From: Chaunax sp. Z400
Lineage: Eukaryota; Chordata; Actinopteri; Lophiiformes; Chaunacidae
Assembly (NCBI GenBank): GCA_037577475.1
Contig: CM075192.1
Span: 6,956,408 to 7,020,407, forward strand
Direction: 5' to 3'
DNA length: 64,000 bases
Shown here: positions 12,291 through 24,545 of the stretch, in pieces
Position numbering within the stretch: position 1 is the first letter of the stretch
Layout: the number at the start of each line of letters is the position of its first letter
The notes under the pieces: generated by a model
Databases searched by the model: none
The model's input: the letters and a program-made list of their open reading frames with translations, nothing else
What the model was told of the DNA's origin: nothing
Made by a program: the position numbers and the translations under genes

Positions 12291-14106
12291 TGTCCTTATA
12301 AAAAACCTGATGTGTAGTGTAACAGGTTGCAGTTGTACTGTCATGTGCTTTGAGTATTTCTAGCCCTTTAAATTCAAGCAGGTACTGTATAATAACCTAT
12401 TACCTCCCTCTCTAGTCCCTCAAACCATTACTGTCTGTTCATGTTGCAAAAAGTTGAAATACTGCACAAACTGTCACAAATGCAACAAATTGTTACAAGA
12501 CCTGTTAAAACGAAACACTCCTCTGTTAGATTAGGCTTGCCTGCTGAAACGGAGCGAATACATTGAAAAGCTCCATATTTTGTTTGCTGTATTAAATATC
12601 CAACACATACTTCTGGACTTTTGGCAGCTTCAGTGCAGCACAGTCTGTTTGAATGGAGACCTGTGAAACTATGTAGGTACCTGCTACTTTGCATGTATCA
12701 GTAAATACACACATTAAGTCAACATATGCCTCTAATAGAAATGAGCTTACATGGATCTCAGAAGGCTGTACAGTATTTGTCTTTGATAATATGTGATTTT
12801 GGTTGGAGTAAATGTGCAGGTTTCATCCCTGCTTGCACTTATACACCAGTATTTAAGCTAATCACCTCACTCAACTATATGTAACACAGCATAATACTTT
12901 TAGTTGCAATCTATATGAAGAGTTAAATGTGTCATCTTTCTTGAAATGGTATATGTAGATAGATGCATCACAGAATGGTAATAAATAAATGACAATCTTC
13001 CTCCTCAGTGTGTGACACTTTGTTTCATTCACATCAGCAGCCTTGGAGCCACATACAGATTCTTACACTGCAGTATGATTTTATGACTCATTCACTTAGA
13101 TTCACACTCCGGCAGTGAGTACTTATATCCTGGAATTTGGAATACTTAAAACAATCTTAATATTTGTATCAATATTTGCTCATTTCTTCAATATTTGACC
13201 CAACCAACTTGAGGATTGGAGGAGAAATAAAAGTAATTTTCAACACAGTAACATTACAAAGAAGTTAATATGACAAAATCTAAAATGTTCTATGCATTTA
13301 TTTGCAAAATTTTTTGTTTTGTGTTTTGTGTATAAGATAATATAGCAACATTATTGTGCACGTTAATCAACTCTAACAAATAAACAACAAGGAGGTACTT
13401 ATTCCATATTCCCAATTTATTTTTATTTGCTTACATCTATGTATTAATCCTTTATTATTTAGTAGAAGGATGGGCCTTGGGATCTCTCTTTTGTGAATTT
13501 CTCGATAAGATATAGGTGTCAGTGGGGGAAAAAAAGCATTTTTAGTCCACCAATATTTATGAATATGTATGATGGATCTGTGGTGGGATCCACTTTGGAT
13601 CCAGTGTGGATCTACATCATTATCCGTTTCCAGGAGACCAAAATACTAATTTATAACAATCTGAGTTACATTATTCAGAATTTGGTTATTTTTGCATTTC
13701 ATGGTAAAATATAATAAAACTTAATGTATTTATGTTTGGAATTTGAAAATCAATGTCTGCTCTTTGTGGTACATACTGCTTTTGAATGGATGCTTGTTTT
13801 CCATCAAATTCTATTTCATGTTTTTTAAGTAAATGATGATATGGCACCGGTGGACATTTAAATATCACATTCTTTTTGTGGCTTGGTTTGTTTGCTTGAG
13901 TTTTAATGGCGTTGGCAGAGGAATGTGGTGTTTCTGTGTAGTATTTACCTGGAGGGCTTATCTGAACAGTATTTCTGATGCTACTGAGACCTACAATCAC
14001 AACATGCTGCTATAAATCAACTATTGTTGGAAACCAGGGGCCATCTTTCCTTTATGCCTGAGCGTCACATTTTTTTCAATGAAAGGCATATCTAATGTTT
14101 ACGTTC

Positions 14107-14208
14107 ATTACCATGGCGACGGAGTAGGAGGCGGTTCTCTGCTCTTGCTGGTGACGCTCACAGAGAGGTATGACCCAATCAGAAATAAGCGTTGTTGTAC
14201 TGACGTCA
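14107..14208 (+). promoter_or_regulatory. usp2: Candidate upstream promoter of usp2 long form (X-box-like, CCAAT, CRE)
   Basis: Within 102 bp are an RFX X-box-like site ATTACCATGGCGAC (14107-14120, 12 of 14 to the palindromic consensus), a CCAAT box (14175-14179) and a perfect CRE TGACGTCA (14201-14208). They precede a probable leader exon whose donor (CG then gtgagt) starts at 14443. The local sequence is richer in CpG than its flanks. Assignment to usp2 is inferred from orientation and the lack of another plus-strand gene. Confidence 0.5.
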
Positions 14209-14299
14209 TCGTTAAAGCGAAAAGATCCGTTACCTAGTAAATACTACACTACAACTGCAGGGGTAAAATATATGGTTGGATAAAGGCGTACTTTTTTAC

Positions 14300-14442
14300 T
14301 ATAGCACATAGCGGTGTAGTCTTCTATTCAACAACATCGGTCATCCTTCGCAGCAACTTTAATTATGGTGTAACAAGCAGCATATAACGGAATAAAGGGC
14401 GATTCGCTGCCCGTTTGGATTGGGATGATCTCCTACTGTACG
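14300..14442 (+). other. usp2: Probable noncoding leader exon of usp2 long form
   Basis: The sequence downstream of the CRE/CCAAT cluster ends in a strong donor (TACG then gtgagtaa). The 5' boundary is not visible and is set only approximately. It would splice to the acceptor at 26731-26732, about 12.3 kb away. Confidence 0.4.
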
Positions 14443-15301
14443 GTGAGTAAATGCAGTGTACTCGCTGCCTTGCACTACCATAACTATCTCTGGACAGGTA
14501 CTGTTCTCTCATATGCACAGAAAAACAAACTGGTTCTTAACAATCACCACTGAGCACATATAAGAAGTCACCGTGGGCCACTATGGCAGCTTTTAATTTT
14601 TGTTATGTGAAGTTTTAAAACAGGTACACTTTCCCTCTGTGTGCTCTGGAAAGAATGAGATCTGAAGCCACTCTAAAAGCTTGTCTGTCATATTCAGAGG
14701 AGTGTCCTCGTAAGATTAAAGGTCTAAGCTAAAGATTATTATGGTTAGTCTATGAGCAGTGCCATATTTTGCCAACACACCACCGTCTCTGAACACACTA
14801 GCGCAACACCGCTGCCGTCCTGCCCATACCTATAGGCTAGTTAGCTAGCAAGTTAGCTAGCGGGTTAGCTAGTTAACCAACCGATGCGAGACGTTCACCG
14901 AGGTTGCATCGATGGAGTACCGACACAGGTTGGTTAACACGCGTTGTTTAAAGTCTGTGGCGTTTCTTCGGTGTCTCCCAGTCCGAAGGACTCGGGGACG
15001 ATAAGTTTTGGCCGGTTCAATCTCCTCTCCGCCCCCCTCACTGACACTCTGTCAGAGCTGCCCCTCTCCCATCCCCGGGCAGCGTCCTGGGTTCTGAGTG
15101 CTTATCTAATCACGTAACGATACCCACAACGAGGAGTCTTTCAAATACAGGCATATCTGCCTCTGTGTGCTCACAACCATGTAACAACCGCACTGCAGTG
15201 CATCAACCACGGCTTCTGTGTCAGCGTCGTACCATCATGTAATGCTATACTCCTCAAACAGACCGGCCACCACAGCACTGCGTCTGTCCTTTTCTGTTGT
15301 C

Positions 15302-15421
<120 letters not shown>

Positions 15422-16764
15422 ACTGTTGTCCTGTTACAGGTCATACTGCATTCCATTTGGTGATGTATGTGTTTCACACACCAGCAGTGTATTATATGCA
15501 TATGTGGCCAGAATACGGGAGAATATGGTTTCAATTTAGAAGAAATACTGATGACAACAGTATGTCAAAAAAGATGAAATACAATTAGTACCATGAGTGT
15601 TAGAATTAATGACAAGTTTCACTTTAATATGTGAAATTTCAGAGCAGCTGGCAGCCATTAAATGGCCCAGTGTGACATTCTGGGCTGTATGCAGTATCCA
15701 TGCCATCTGATATGCAGTGACACTATCACTGGAGGAACTCAGATGCTTGTGGACAGATCTTGAAGCAAACCTAACACTCACTTCAGATTTTAATTTCTGT
15801 GAATCTGCTTGCTAATGCAGTGGACCTGATGCTCACCCACCTCTGCTTATAAACAGTCTTATTGCTATAGTCCTTTAAGAGCAAATTGGAATTCTACTGA
15901 GTGTTAAGAGACCTGTAGAGGTCAGAGGCGTCTGCTATATTTATCGGCTCTGTAACTTGATCTGTGGCATTCTGGATCGCTGTGCTCATGCTATCCTCTC
16001 ACACTCTGGGGCCACAGCCTCCCAAGTAGCACCCCATCGCTTTCCGTCTATTGGCCTGGCTGTTCAGAACGACAAGGGTGAGCCTCTTACAAACTGAATT
16101 CACCGCCACTCTTCCCCCCTTTTCGTCTTTTAGGTACCCGCATCTCAGTCGACTCCCTATGGGGTGAGATGTCTGTTCAGCTGTAGGGTATGATGATAGA
16201 AGACAGGGGATGTCATTTCAGAACGTTCTGGATTTTTCTAGCATACGTAGAAGAACTGTGAACAACTTTTTGTGGTATAGGGATATCACCATTTGATGCC
16301 TGTGAAGTTTGCATTGGATGGTGTACAGCAGATGGTTGTGGTGGCAAAATATAAGCTTTGTAACAAGTGCTGGAAGAGCCGAATATGAAGCTGCGCAAGG
16401 TGGAGTCAACCTATCAGCTTTCTCTCTTTGCCTGACCTTTTAATGGAGGAATTTTTCAGGATTTGAAAATAGGAGATGGAGGATGCATCGTCAATGTTTA
16501 ATGGTTGGAGACGAACGAGAGTGGAGAGCATGTCTGCTGTAAAGTCAGAGAGTTAGCCCAAAACAGACATAGAGGACACTGATTTCTGCTGTGGTCTATG
16601 GGCTTGTTTCAGATGATACTACTTCAATTAAATCCCCCACTTAAAGAGTAAAAAGTCTTTAGTGATGCTGTTTGACCGTGTAGTCCTGTGTGTTGAATGG
16701 TATTTGACTTGTACACATGTCTGTGTGTTTTTCTACAGGAGTGATCAGTGTCACAAAGCCCATT

Positions 16765-16800
16765 TGTGTGTGTGTCTGTGTGTGTGTGTGTGTGTGTGTG
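16765..16800. repeat. (TG)n microsatellite
   Basis: Short TG run with one TC unit, at about 16765-16800. Confidence 0.85.
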
Positions 16801-17573
16801 AACACTGTGGGGTGGCAACAGTAGAATGAGCTGCCCCAGAGCCATGACAGTCTGCGGAGACTGACACACCGCTACAAATACAGCAGGTAACTACTTCACA
16901 CACACACAGCAGCTTTTCCTAATAGGCAATCTTAAGTATCGGTAATCGCTAAAAGTGGAGAAGCTAAAAGTGGAGTCAGGGCGTTTTACAGTCTGTGATG
17001 GCAGAACTGCTTAGATATTGGCCAGTGGCAGTGTTGACTTCATCACTGAGCTCCTCAACTGGGATTTATGACTTTGAAAGATAAAATTCTCTTTCTTCAG
17101 GATTTTTTATGGTTAGTTCGATCAATTCCATATTTAAATATTAGTTATTTATTACTTTGACGTAGATGTTCAATTCAACTGTTTGGGGGATGATATCAGC
17201 TAATTTATCGGTAATCAACTTTTTCTTTTGCTACAAACTATCATTATTATGTTGGCCTTTGAAAATCCACTACTAGTCAAACTCTAATTTTTCAGCTATG
17301 TGAAGTTTTTGTCAAAAAAAAATCTTCACTGCACAGTTGTGGACCAGCTTGAGTTGAGATAGAGATGAGATACAGCATTACAACAGGTAAAGCCTGTGTC
17401 TGACTGTACCTGGCAAAGCTACATCAGTGTTGGTGTGTGTGTGTCGGCTGATACTTAACAATAATAAATGTCCCTACAGAATATGGTCACCATGAAGCCA
17501 CAAAGCACTGACAAGATGATTATTCAACTGTAAAATGTCCTGGTTTATATGTATATTAATCATAAAGAAGCAA

Positions 17574-17575
17574 TG

Positions 17576-17624
<49 letters not shown>

Positions 17625-17713
17625 TAGTAGTAATAATAATAATGATAATAATAATAATGATAATAATAGTAATAATAATAATGATAATAATAATAATAAT
17701 AATGATAATAATG
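17574..17713. repeat. (ATA)n trinucleotide array with ATG/GTA variants
   Basis: About 140 bp of period-3 AAT/ATA repeat, interrupted by ATG, ACA and AGT triplets. It abuts the start of a truncated SINE. Long open frames on both strands here are this repeat. Confidence 0.95.
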
Positions 17714-18050
17714 GGAGGCATGGTGACCTTTCACAGCAAGAAGGTCCTGGGTTCGAATCCACCTGAGGCTCAAGGACTTTTTTTGTGTGTAGTTAGCATG
17801 TTCTCTCCATGCTTGCGTGGCCCCCTCCGGGTACCCCGGCTTCCCCACACAGTCCAAAAACAAGCAGTAGAGGTGAATTGGTGACTCTATATTGCCATAG
17901 ATGTGAGTGTGAATGGTTGTTTGTCTTTCTGCGTGTTGACCCTGTGATGAGCTGGCAACTTGTACAAGGTGTACCCTGTCCCTCACCTAATGTCAGCTGG
18001 GATAGGCTCCAGCCCCCACAAAAAATTGCTAGATGGTTGGATAGATGATA
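17713..18050 (+). mobile_element. tRNA-derived SINE-like copy 1 (5' truncated)
   Basis: It starts near the B-box-like GGGTTCGAATCC, then follows the shared body: gcatgttctc, gtgaatggttgtttgtcttt, cctgtgatgagctgg, cagctgggataggctccagc. It ends in a GATAATAATA-type tail. The tRNA-like A box is lost or very degraded. Confidence 0.75.
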
Positions 18051-18354
18051 ATAATAATATGAATAGTAATAATACATTTTTTTCAGTGCCTGCATTTTGA
18101 CCGTGGTTTTGCTCTAATAAAATCCAGCAGCATTTGAGCTGTCAGGTCTGAGTCAGTAAGAAGAGGTTCTGTGTTGTCACAGTTAAGTTGCACAAATGTT
18201 TGGCTCAGTTCTTAATTGTGTCGAGCTTCATAGAGTAATTGCAATAATACAGAGACATCACATGTTAAAGTAGATGACGACCAAAAGTGATCATTTACGA
18301 AAACATGGAAGGTTTGGTTTGATAGATGAGATTAACAATATTCAAGTGGTTTCT

Positions 18355-18666
18355 AGGGGTGTAAGAAAATATTTATACACTTGAGTATCGATTATCCAAA
18401 ATACAGAATGGATTTTTAATGAGCTGTTCACAGTCAAGACAGGATTTGTGCGAGTGAATTCATTTTGTGTTTGTTTTTAAACCCGACTGCTACACACTGT
18501 AGCAGTGCAGTATAATGCATCTTCAGCTATTTAACTCATCAGCACACATCAGCACAAAAGGGCCTATGAAACAATACATCACCTCACGGTATTCCAGTAT
18601 ATTGAATCGTAACCCCAGTATTGTGAAATGTCTTGTGTCACCAGTTTGTTGCCAGTACACAGCCCT
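18355..18666. mobile_element. hAT-like nonautonomous DNA element remnant
   Basis: The ends AGGGGTGTAAG (18355) and TACACAGCCCT (to 18666) are inverted relative to each other. The body (ttgagtatcgattatccaaaa, cacggtattccagtatattgaatcg) is AT-rich without a coding frame. The family was not verified. Confidence 0.5.
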
Positions 18667-19757
18667 GATAGTTCCAGCTAAGCCCTCCTGCTGAGCCTAA
18701 CACTGTCAAACATGGCACCTACTTCAGGTGGTCTCCACTGAGTCATGTCAACAGAAACTAGGTTGAGATATATCAAATATAGCATTGTATTCCAAAATAT
18801 CTGGTATTTATACAGGAGAAAGTGTGATTAACGTCGCTGCTGACACTCAGGTGAAGAATAGTGCTGCTGGGGAATAGAAAAGAAGCATGAGTCTTCAGAA
18901 GTGACCATGTTGCATTAGTGTGCATCAAAGCTTTAACCTCTTGTCATTTTAAAGACACTTGTTTGTCTAGAATGAGTCTCACAGCATCAGTCAGTGGCCT
19001 GGCACTGGTTTGACTTGTGTTTCAATAATAATAGTTTCTAATTGACCTGATGATTAGCTTAATGAACACAGACTTATGACAGTTGACTGCAGATGCGAGA
19101 GCATCAGTCACTGTGACCTGCAGACTGAGTCCTCTCTGAGGTCACTGCTGCTTTTGTGGCCTGTTTAGCAAGTCACCAACAGATGGTGGTAATGATAAAT
19201 GATAAATGATAAATGCTGCTTGACTGCTCCTCACCACGGCTGTCCAGTGAAAAGTTGTAGCTAAGAGTAGGTCCTGAAGGGAATCTCTTTGTGGCAGACA
19301 ATGCAGTTAAGTGTGAAACATGTAGAAGTTGAAACCATTGCCAACCAGTGTTGGTGTGAACAAAACAGAATATTTTCAAGGATGGGACTTGAAAGGTGAC
19401 CCAGCTGTAACAATCAGAGCTTTTTAATGCACCGCTTGAAGGACAACGGAAATCATGGGTATTTAATCCCTTCTTTCTTTTTTATGAACCAGATGTTTTC
19501 GCTGCATGCATGCATTCCTCTACTTCTTTTGCATTTTTCTTCACCTTAATCTGTAAATACTGCAGTATACTGTGTACAGCATTGAACTGACACACACTGG
19601 AATTGGCTGAGAGGAAAATTGTTAAATGGCATCTAACCAGCAACTAGGGAAGGCTGAAAAAAAATTCAACAGTGTCTGGTCAGTATAGCCAAGAAGCTAA
19701 GCCTAGTTTCAACAGCAAACGGCCTGGCAGCTACATTGTAGTTGTATCAGGCAGTAA

Positions 19758-19773
19758 GGGGGGGGGGGGGGGG
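19758..19773 (+). repeat. G16 homopolymer
   Basis: Sixteen consecutive G residues; length may be affected by sequencing error. Confidence 0.9.
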
Positions 19774-20167
19774 CAGAGGCGTCAGTGTGGTCCTCACAGG
19801 AATCAGCAGTCTCTTATCCGCTCACATTTCAGGGTATATATAGTCGCATGAAAGACCAAGCCAAAGCCAGCACAGAGACCTCCTAATACCCTCCATGTTG
19901 ATTTCTAAACATTATTATTATATGATGACAACACTATATTTACATCATGTTAGTGTTTTTGCCTGGTGGCAGGTGTTTTCTGTACTGCTACAGCTGTTTA
20001 TACTGGGCCGATGGTAACAAAAATAGTTTCCTTAATAACTACCGAACCAATTTCCACAAAACTCTGACAGGTCTGTGCCATGGGCCAGGCAAGCTAAACA
20101 GACATGTGAAGGACAGTTAAGCCACGGCAGAGGTTTGTCTAATGACTGCCTCTCTAGTTGATATGAT

Positions 20168-20292
20168 TAGGGATTGGCAAAATTACTATTTGAAAATCGC
20201 TCATTACTATTTGACTACTAATCGAATGGTAATATTAATGATTAACTAATATTAATGACTATTTGAATATTCAAAAATCAATGCCATCCCTA
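20168..20292. mobile_element. 125-bp MITE with terminal inverted repeats
   Basis: It begins TAGGGATTGGCA and ends TGCCATCCCTA, near-perfect inverted ends. The flanks gatatgat and gatattac resemble a degraded 8-bp target duplication, as in hAT elements. The interior is AT-rich. Confidence 0.6.
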
Positions 20293-21459
20293 GATATTAC
20301 ATGAATGGAATTCTAAAAGAGGGGACTTGCCTGAGATGAGCTTGATGCAATGAGCTGATGGTTTTGTTAGAGAGGACACTCTGTTGGAGTTGTTGGAACT
20401 ACATTAACACACAGAATTTATTCCCTCACAAACGATCTTTGGCACACACCAGACAACAGACAGAGACAGCTGATGGTCTGCTGCAAAGGTTTGCCATTGT
20501 AACCAGTGACAGTGATGGTCAGCAACGGTTAAAGAGAGGCCACCAGCTGAATGTTGTGTACATGAGAGAGTTTAGAGTCAGAGTGTATAGTCATATTTTG
20601 TTTTTTGCCCATCTCCGTCTCATATCTATGAATGAAAAGCACTTGAGGCTGTCATGGAGCCGAGTGCTAGCAGACAAGCGTGGATGCACACTGATGGAAT
20701 GAAGTGAAACAGTCACACTTCTCACCTCAAAGCTGCTCTGACTCAGCTGAGGTTCAGATGCTCCCACCAGAGACGTTGCTCTCACTCAAAATCACCGCGG
20801 AGCATTTGTGCTGATGTACGTTCATGTCACCCGAGGGTATGGAGGCAGTGGCATCCTGCGTCATCACACACACACTCTGCCTCCTGATAGGCCAGGGAGA
20901 GAGCTGGGAGGACCATGTGCACCGTTAGCGATCTGACTCATTAGGGTGACTCACATGTCACTGAGCTATCACGATCAACAAGAGAATGGTAATGTAGGTA
21001 TGGCACTGAAAAGTCTATATGAATTCATATCCAATGAATAGGATTACAGTTTTTTCATCAAACATAGTTGATATACAGTTATATTTAAAATTCATATTAT
21101 TCTTACCATATTTCATTATACACACATGTAGTCATCAACTCTTCAAACCTCTTATTTCTTAGCTTGATGAGAGCAGTGAGAGTGAACCAAAACATTTAAG
21201 GTCAGATATTTTGATATTCGCTGCCATTTTATATCACAGCAGAGCACCACCATCTCAGACCTAAACAATGATGTTTCATGAAAATTGTTCTCTCAATATA
21301 GTTAGAAAAAAATGGCATCCGAACACATACTGGTCACCGAGATCGAACCAAAGATTCTCCAGAGCCCAGGCTGCACCATTTGTATGAAATAATCTACGTT
21401 TCCCATCTCCTATGTTTGTGTGGTAGCCTGGTACCACTGGGCATTTTTTAACATAAAAC

Positions 21460-21835
21460 ACATCGTGGCGCAGTGGGTAGCGCTGTTGCCTCGCAGCAAG
21501 ATGGACCTCAGTTCAAATCCAGCTGACGACCTGAGACTTTTCTTTGTGGAGTTTGCATGTTCTGCATGTTCTCCATGTTCTCCCCATGTCTGCGTGGGTT
21601 CCCTCCAGGTTCTCCGGCTTCCTCCCACCACCAAAAATGTACAATATTGGTGACTCTAAATTGCCCGTAGGTGTGAATGTGAGTGTGAATGGTTGTTTGT
21701 CTTTCTATGTGACCCTGTGATGAACTGGCGACTTGTCCAGGGTGAACCCCGCCTCCTGCCCAAAGTCAGCTGGGATAGGCTCCAGCCCCCCCGTGATGCT
21801 ACACAGGATAATCAGTGACAGAAAATGAATGAATA
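21460..21835 (+). mobile_element. tRNA-derived SINE-like copy 2 (full head)
   Basis: The head has a consensus Pol III A box TGGCGCAGTGGG (21466-21477) and a B box AGTTCAAATCC (21510-21520), 33 bp apart as in a tRNA. The shared body follows (tctgcgtgggttccctccag, tgtgaatggttgtttgtctt, cagctgggataggctccagc). It ends in gaatgaatattattattatt. Confidence 0.85.
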
Positions 21836-22065
21836 TTATTATTATTAAGATAAGAACTTTATTAGTACAGCAGTTTTCAGAACAGCTGTTCTACCGTGCT
21901 TCATAAAGAAGGACAGATAGAAACTGTCAAGTAATACAAAAAACAATAATACAAGTGATAGAATTAATAAAACAACATAAATTGAGCAACAGTAGAAACG
22001 CATCATTTTAAAAACCCAATATTTTCCTTTCACTAATCTACACTGAAATGACTTTTTTAAGTACC

Positions 22066-22390
22066 CATAACCATTCATTCATTCATTTTCTGTCACTGAT
22101 TACCCTGTGTAGGGTCATGGGGGGGGGGGCTGGAGCCTATCCCAGCTGACTTTGGGCAGGAGGCGTGGTTTAACCTGGACAAGTCACCAGTTCATCACAG
22201 GGTCACATAGAAAGACAAACAACCATTCTCACTCACATTCAGACCTACGGTCAATCTAGAGTCACCAGTTCACCTCTATTACATGTTTTTGGTGGTGGAA
22301 GGAAGCCGGAGAACCCAGAGGGAACCCACACAGACACGGGGAGAACATGCAAACTCCACACAGAAAAGTCCCAGGTCCTCAGGTGGATTT
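22066..22390 (-). mobile_element. tRNA-derived SINE-like copy 3 (minus)
   Basis: This is the same family reversed: a (cattcatt) tail start, ggctggagcctatcccagct, ggtcacatagaaagacaaac and cacagaaaagtcccaggtcc. It faces copy 2 tail to tail about 230 bp away; its tRNA-like head is missing. Confidence 0.82.
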
Positions 22391-24468
22391 CTAATCTTGA
22401 GTGCAATGCAAATTCCTTGTATGTGTACACATATACTTGGCCAATAAAACTGATTCTATTTGTGGTTAAATACATTCTTCTTAAATCCAGTTCCAGGTAG
22501 TGAAAGTGAGCATCTTAAAATGGTTTAAGCTTGATTTCCTGAAACCTGCCCAGTAAGTGAAACATCATCTCTGCAGCTCTTTGCCAAGGATTGCCAGCAG
22601 TCAGCTGTTAAAATCTTCTCTTCCACTGTAGTGCAGTTACCTTTGTTGACAGCTCCTTTAATACAGGAGCTTGTCAGACCCACCAGGTCATTCAGACTAA
22701 TAGAATATTGTATTTTCACATTGCTGTACTTTCACTCCTCTCTCTCTTCATATCTTTCAGTGAAGAAACGAGCACAGAGAGTTAAGGGGAGCCACTAGTC
22801 TGTATACCTCTGACAGCAACCACTCTTTTAAGTCCTTTATGCATCAGCAGTAAGCAAACAAAAGCAGCTTGTTGTCACAATAGCTATGGTAACTACTGGT
22901 CAGCACAACCTCAGGGGAGGCTGAAGAAGAGGAATAGCCAGTTAGAGCTTGTGTGTGTTTGTGGTGCGAGCTTGTGTCCGTGTTGTTGTTTCCGTGGAGA
23001 CATCTCTTCTCAGAAATGAAATCCATAGTTTGCTATCATTTGATGAATCCTGTGAGTCCATGCTGTGTGGTGTTCCTCCCACGAGTTTAACCTAGCTGCA
23101 TGCACTTCCCTCACAGGAGCTTGCCCACAATACTGGCCTGAGCTGGTTCCACTCAGGGTAAGGTTTAACCAAGGCCAAGATGGGACAAGTACAGGTTACC
23201 CCTTTCTTTAGAGGGTTGAATAGTTTCCAAATACCAGAAGTGGCCCAAATAAACAAAAGAAAAACACAGACCTCCATTTGATATGCATTTGTTTTTGTTG
23301 GTCATGAGTGGCCTTTGAGGAACTGTTCATTTGAGAACCACAGCTTTAGTAAAGAGCTTTGTTTATTCAGCATGACTTACGGACAGTTTTGTAAGAGAAA
23401 ACTCTTGGTACCTCAGATGATCCAGGATTCTCACTGTAGTTTCAATCATGTGTTTACACTGAGTGACGAGTCATAATGAAGGTTGGAACTATGATGAAAA
23501 GAGTGTGTTTGTCCTACCATCTGTAGCCTTGTAAGTGGGTGTAATTTGCAATGATGAATTTGGTTTGCCTCCATCAAAGTCAGGTACAAGCTTTAAAAAT
23601 GATGGCAACAAATTAGCAGATGAAATTAACAGACCATGTGCACTGCAAAAAATGATGCAGAAGTGTATTATGATCAACTTCTTTTTCTATTGTTGATTAT
23701 TCAGTGAGACTCAAAAACACCAGAGTCCTCTCCTAAAATACATTATTATATGACACATCAGGATCACAGTAGCCTATTTCACCTCCTCAAATGTTTGTTT
23801 TTTCAATAAGGTAATCAGGTATTAGATAAACAATAATTAATCTCCAGGATGATTTGAACAATTTGTTTGGAAATTAATTGCAAATTAAGGTTGTCAAAAG
23901 TTTTGCAGAAACTAAACTGTTTTCAGTAGCACATGTTAAAACAATAAGATATCAGCATTGCATACTATTGATCTCTGATCTCCAATCAACTCAGGACTGC
24001 ACAGATATTAAAATGATTGCAGATGTGTTTGTTTGTGTGTAGAGACTTTTTCAATAACAGCACTGTATGCATGTTGTTAGTTTAAAAAGAAAAAATCTCA
24101 TTTTGCATGACTTTTTGCCAAGGTATCAACAGAGGTATTAAGTATCATTTTTATACTAGTATTTTTTCATCAAGGTTTAAAATTCTGGTATTGTGACAAC
24201 ATAAACACAACGATTTCAAGCCACTGGCTGCAGAAAAACAAGGAAGCCCACGCACACCTTGTTGTTCACTGACTGTTGTGAGCAACTTCCATAGGAATGA
24301 AAGGGACACTGTCTTTGAGCTGCAGCATCTTTACAATATGAGGGATTTTTAGCAAGAATTTAACAGTGAAGTTACCCCTTAGACAAAAACATCATATGTA
24401 CCAGCAGGACTGTGTGGATGGGAATGGATTAGACATTTGAGTGGGATCATGGTTGACACCCACTGACA

Positions 24469-24545
24469 TCATCATCATCATCATTACCATTATTATTATT
24501 ACTCATACTATCATCATCATTATTAACATTATCGTTATTATCAGT
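24469..24545. repeat. (ATC)n/(ATT)n trinucleotide repeats
   Basis: Imperfect ATC and ATT triplets, interrupted by ACC and ACT. Confidence 0.8.

Larger units (their letters stand above)
9657..14100. other. tbcel 3' UTR and tbcel-usp2 intergenic region
   Basis: It holds the candidate poly(A) site, a (TTTA)n run near 11287-11310, and the dispersed repeat at about 12110-12290. Otherwise it is AT-rich with no open frame of coding character. Confidence 0.6.

Noticed and set aside
17474..17986. 170-aa minus-strand frame rich in Tyr
   Set aside because: It is the ATA trinucleotide array joined to a SINE; the sense strand gives poly-Ile in another frame.
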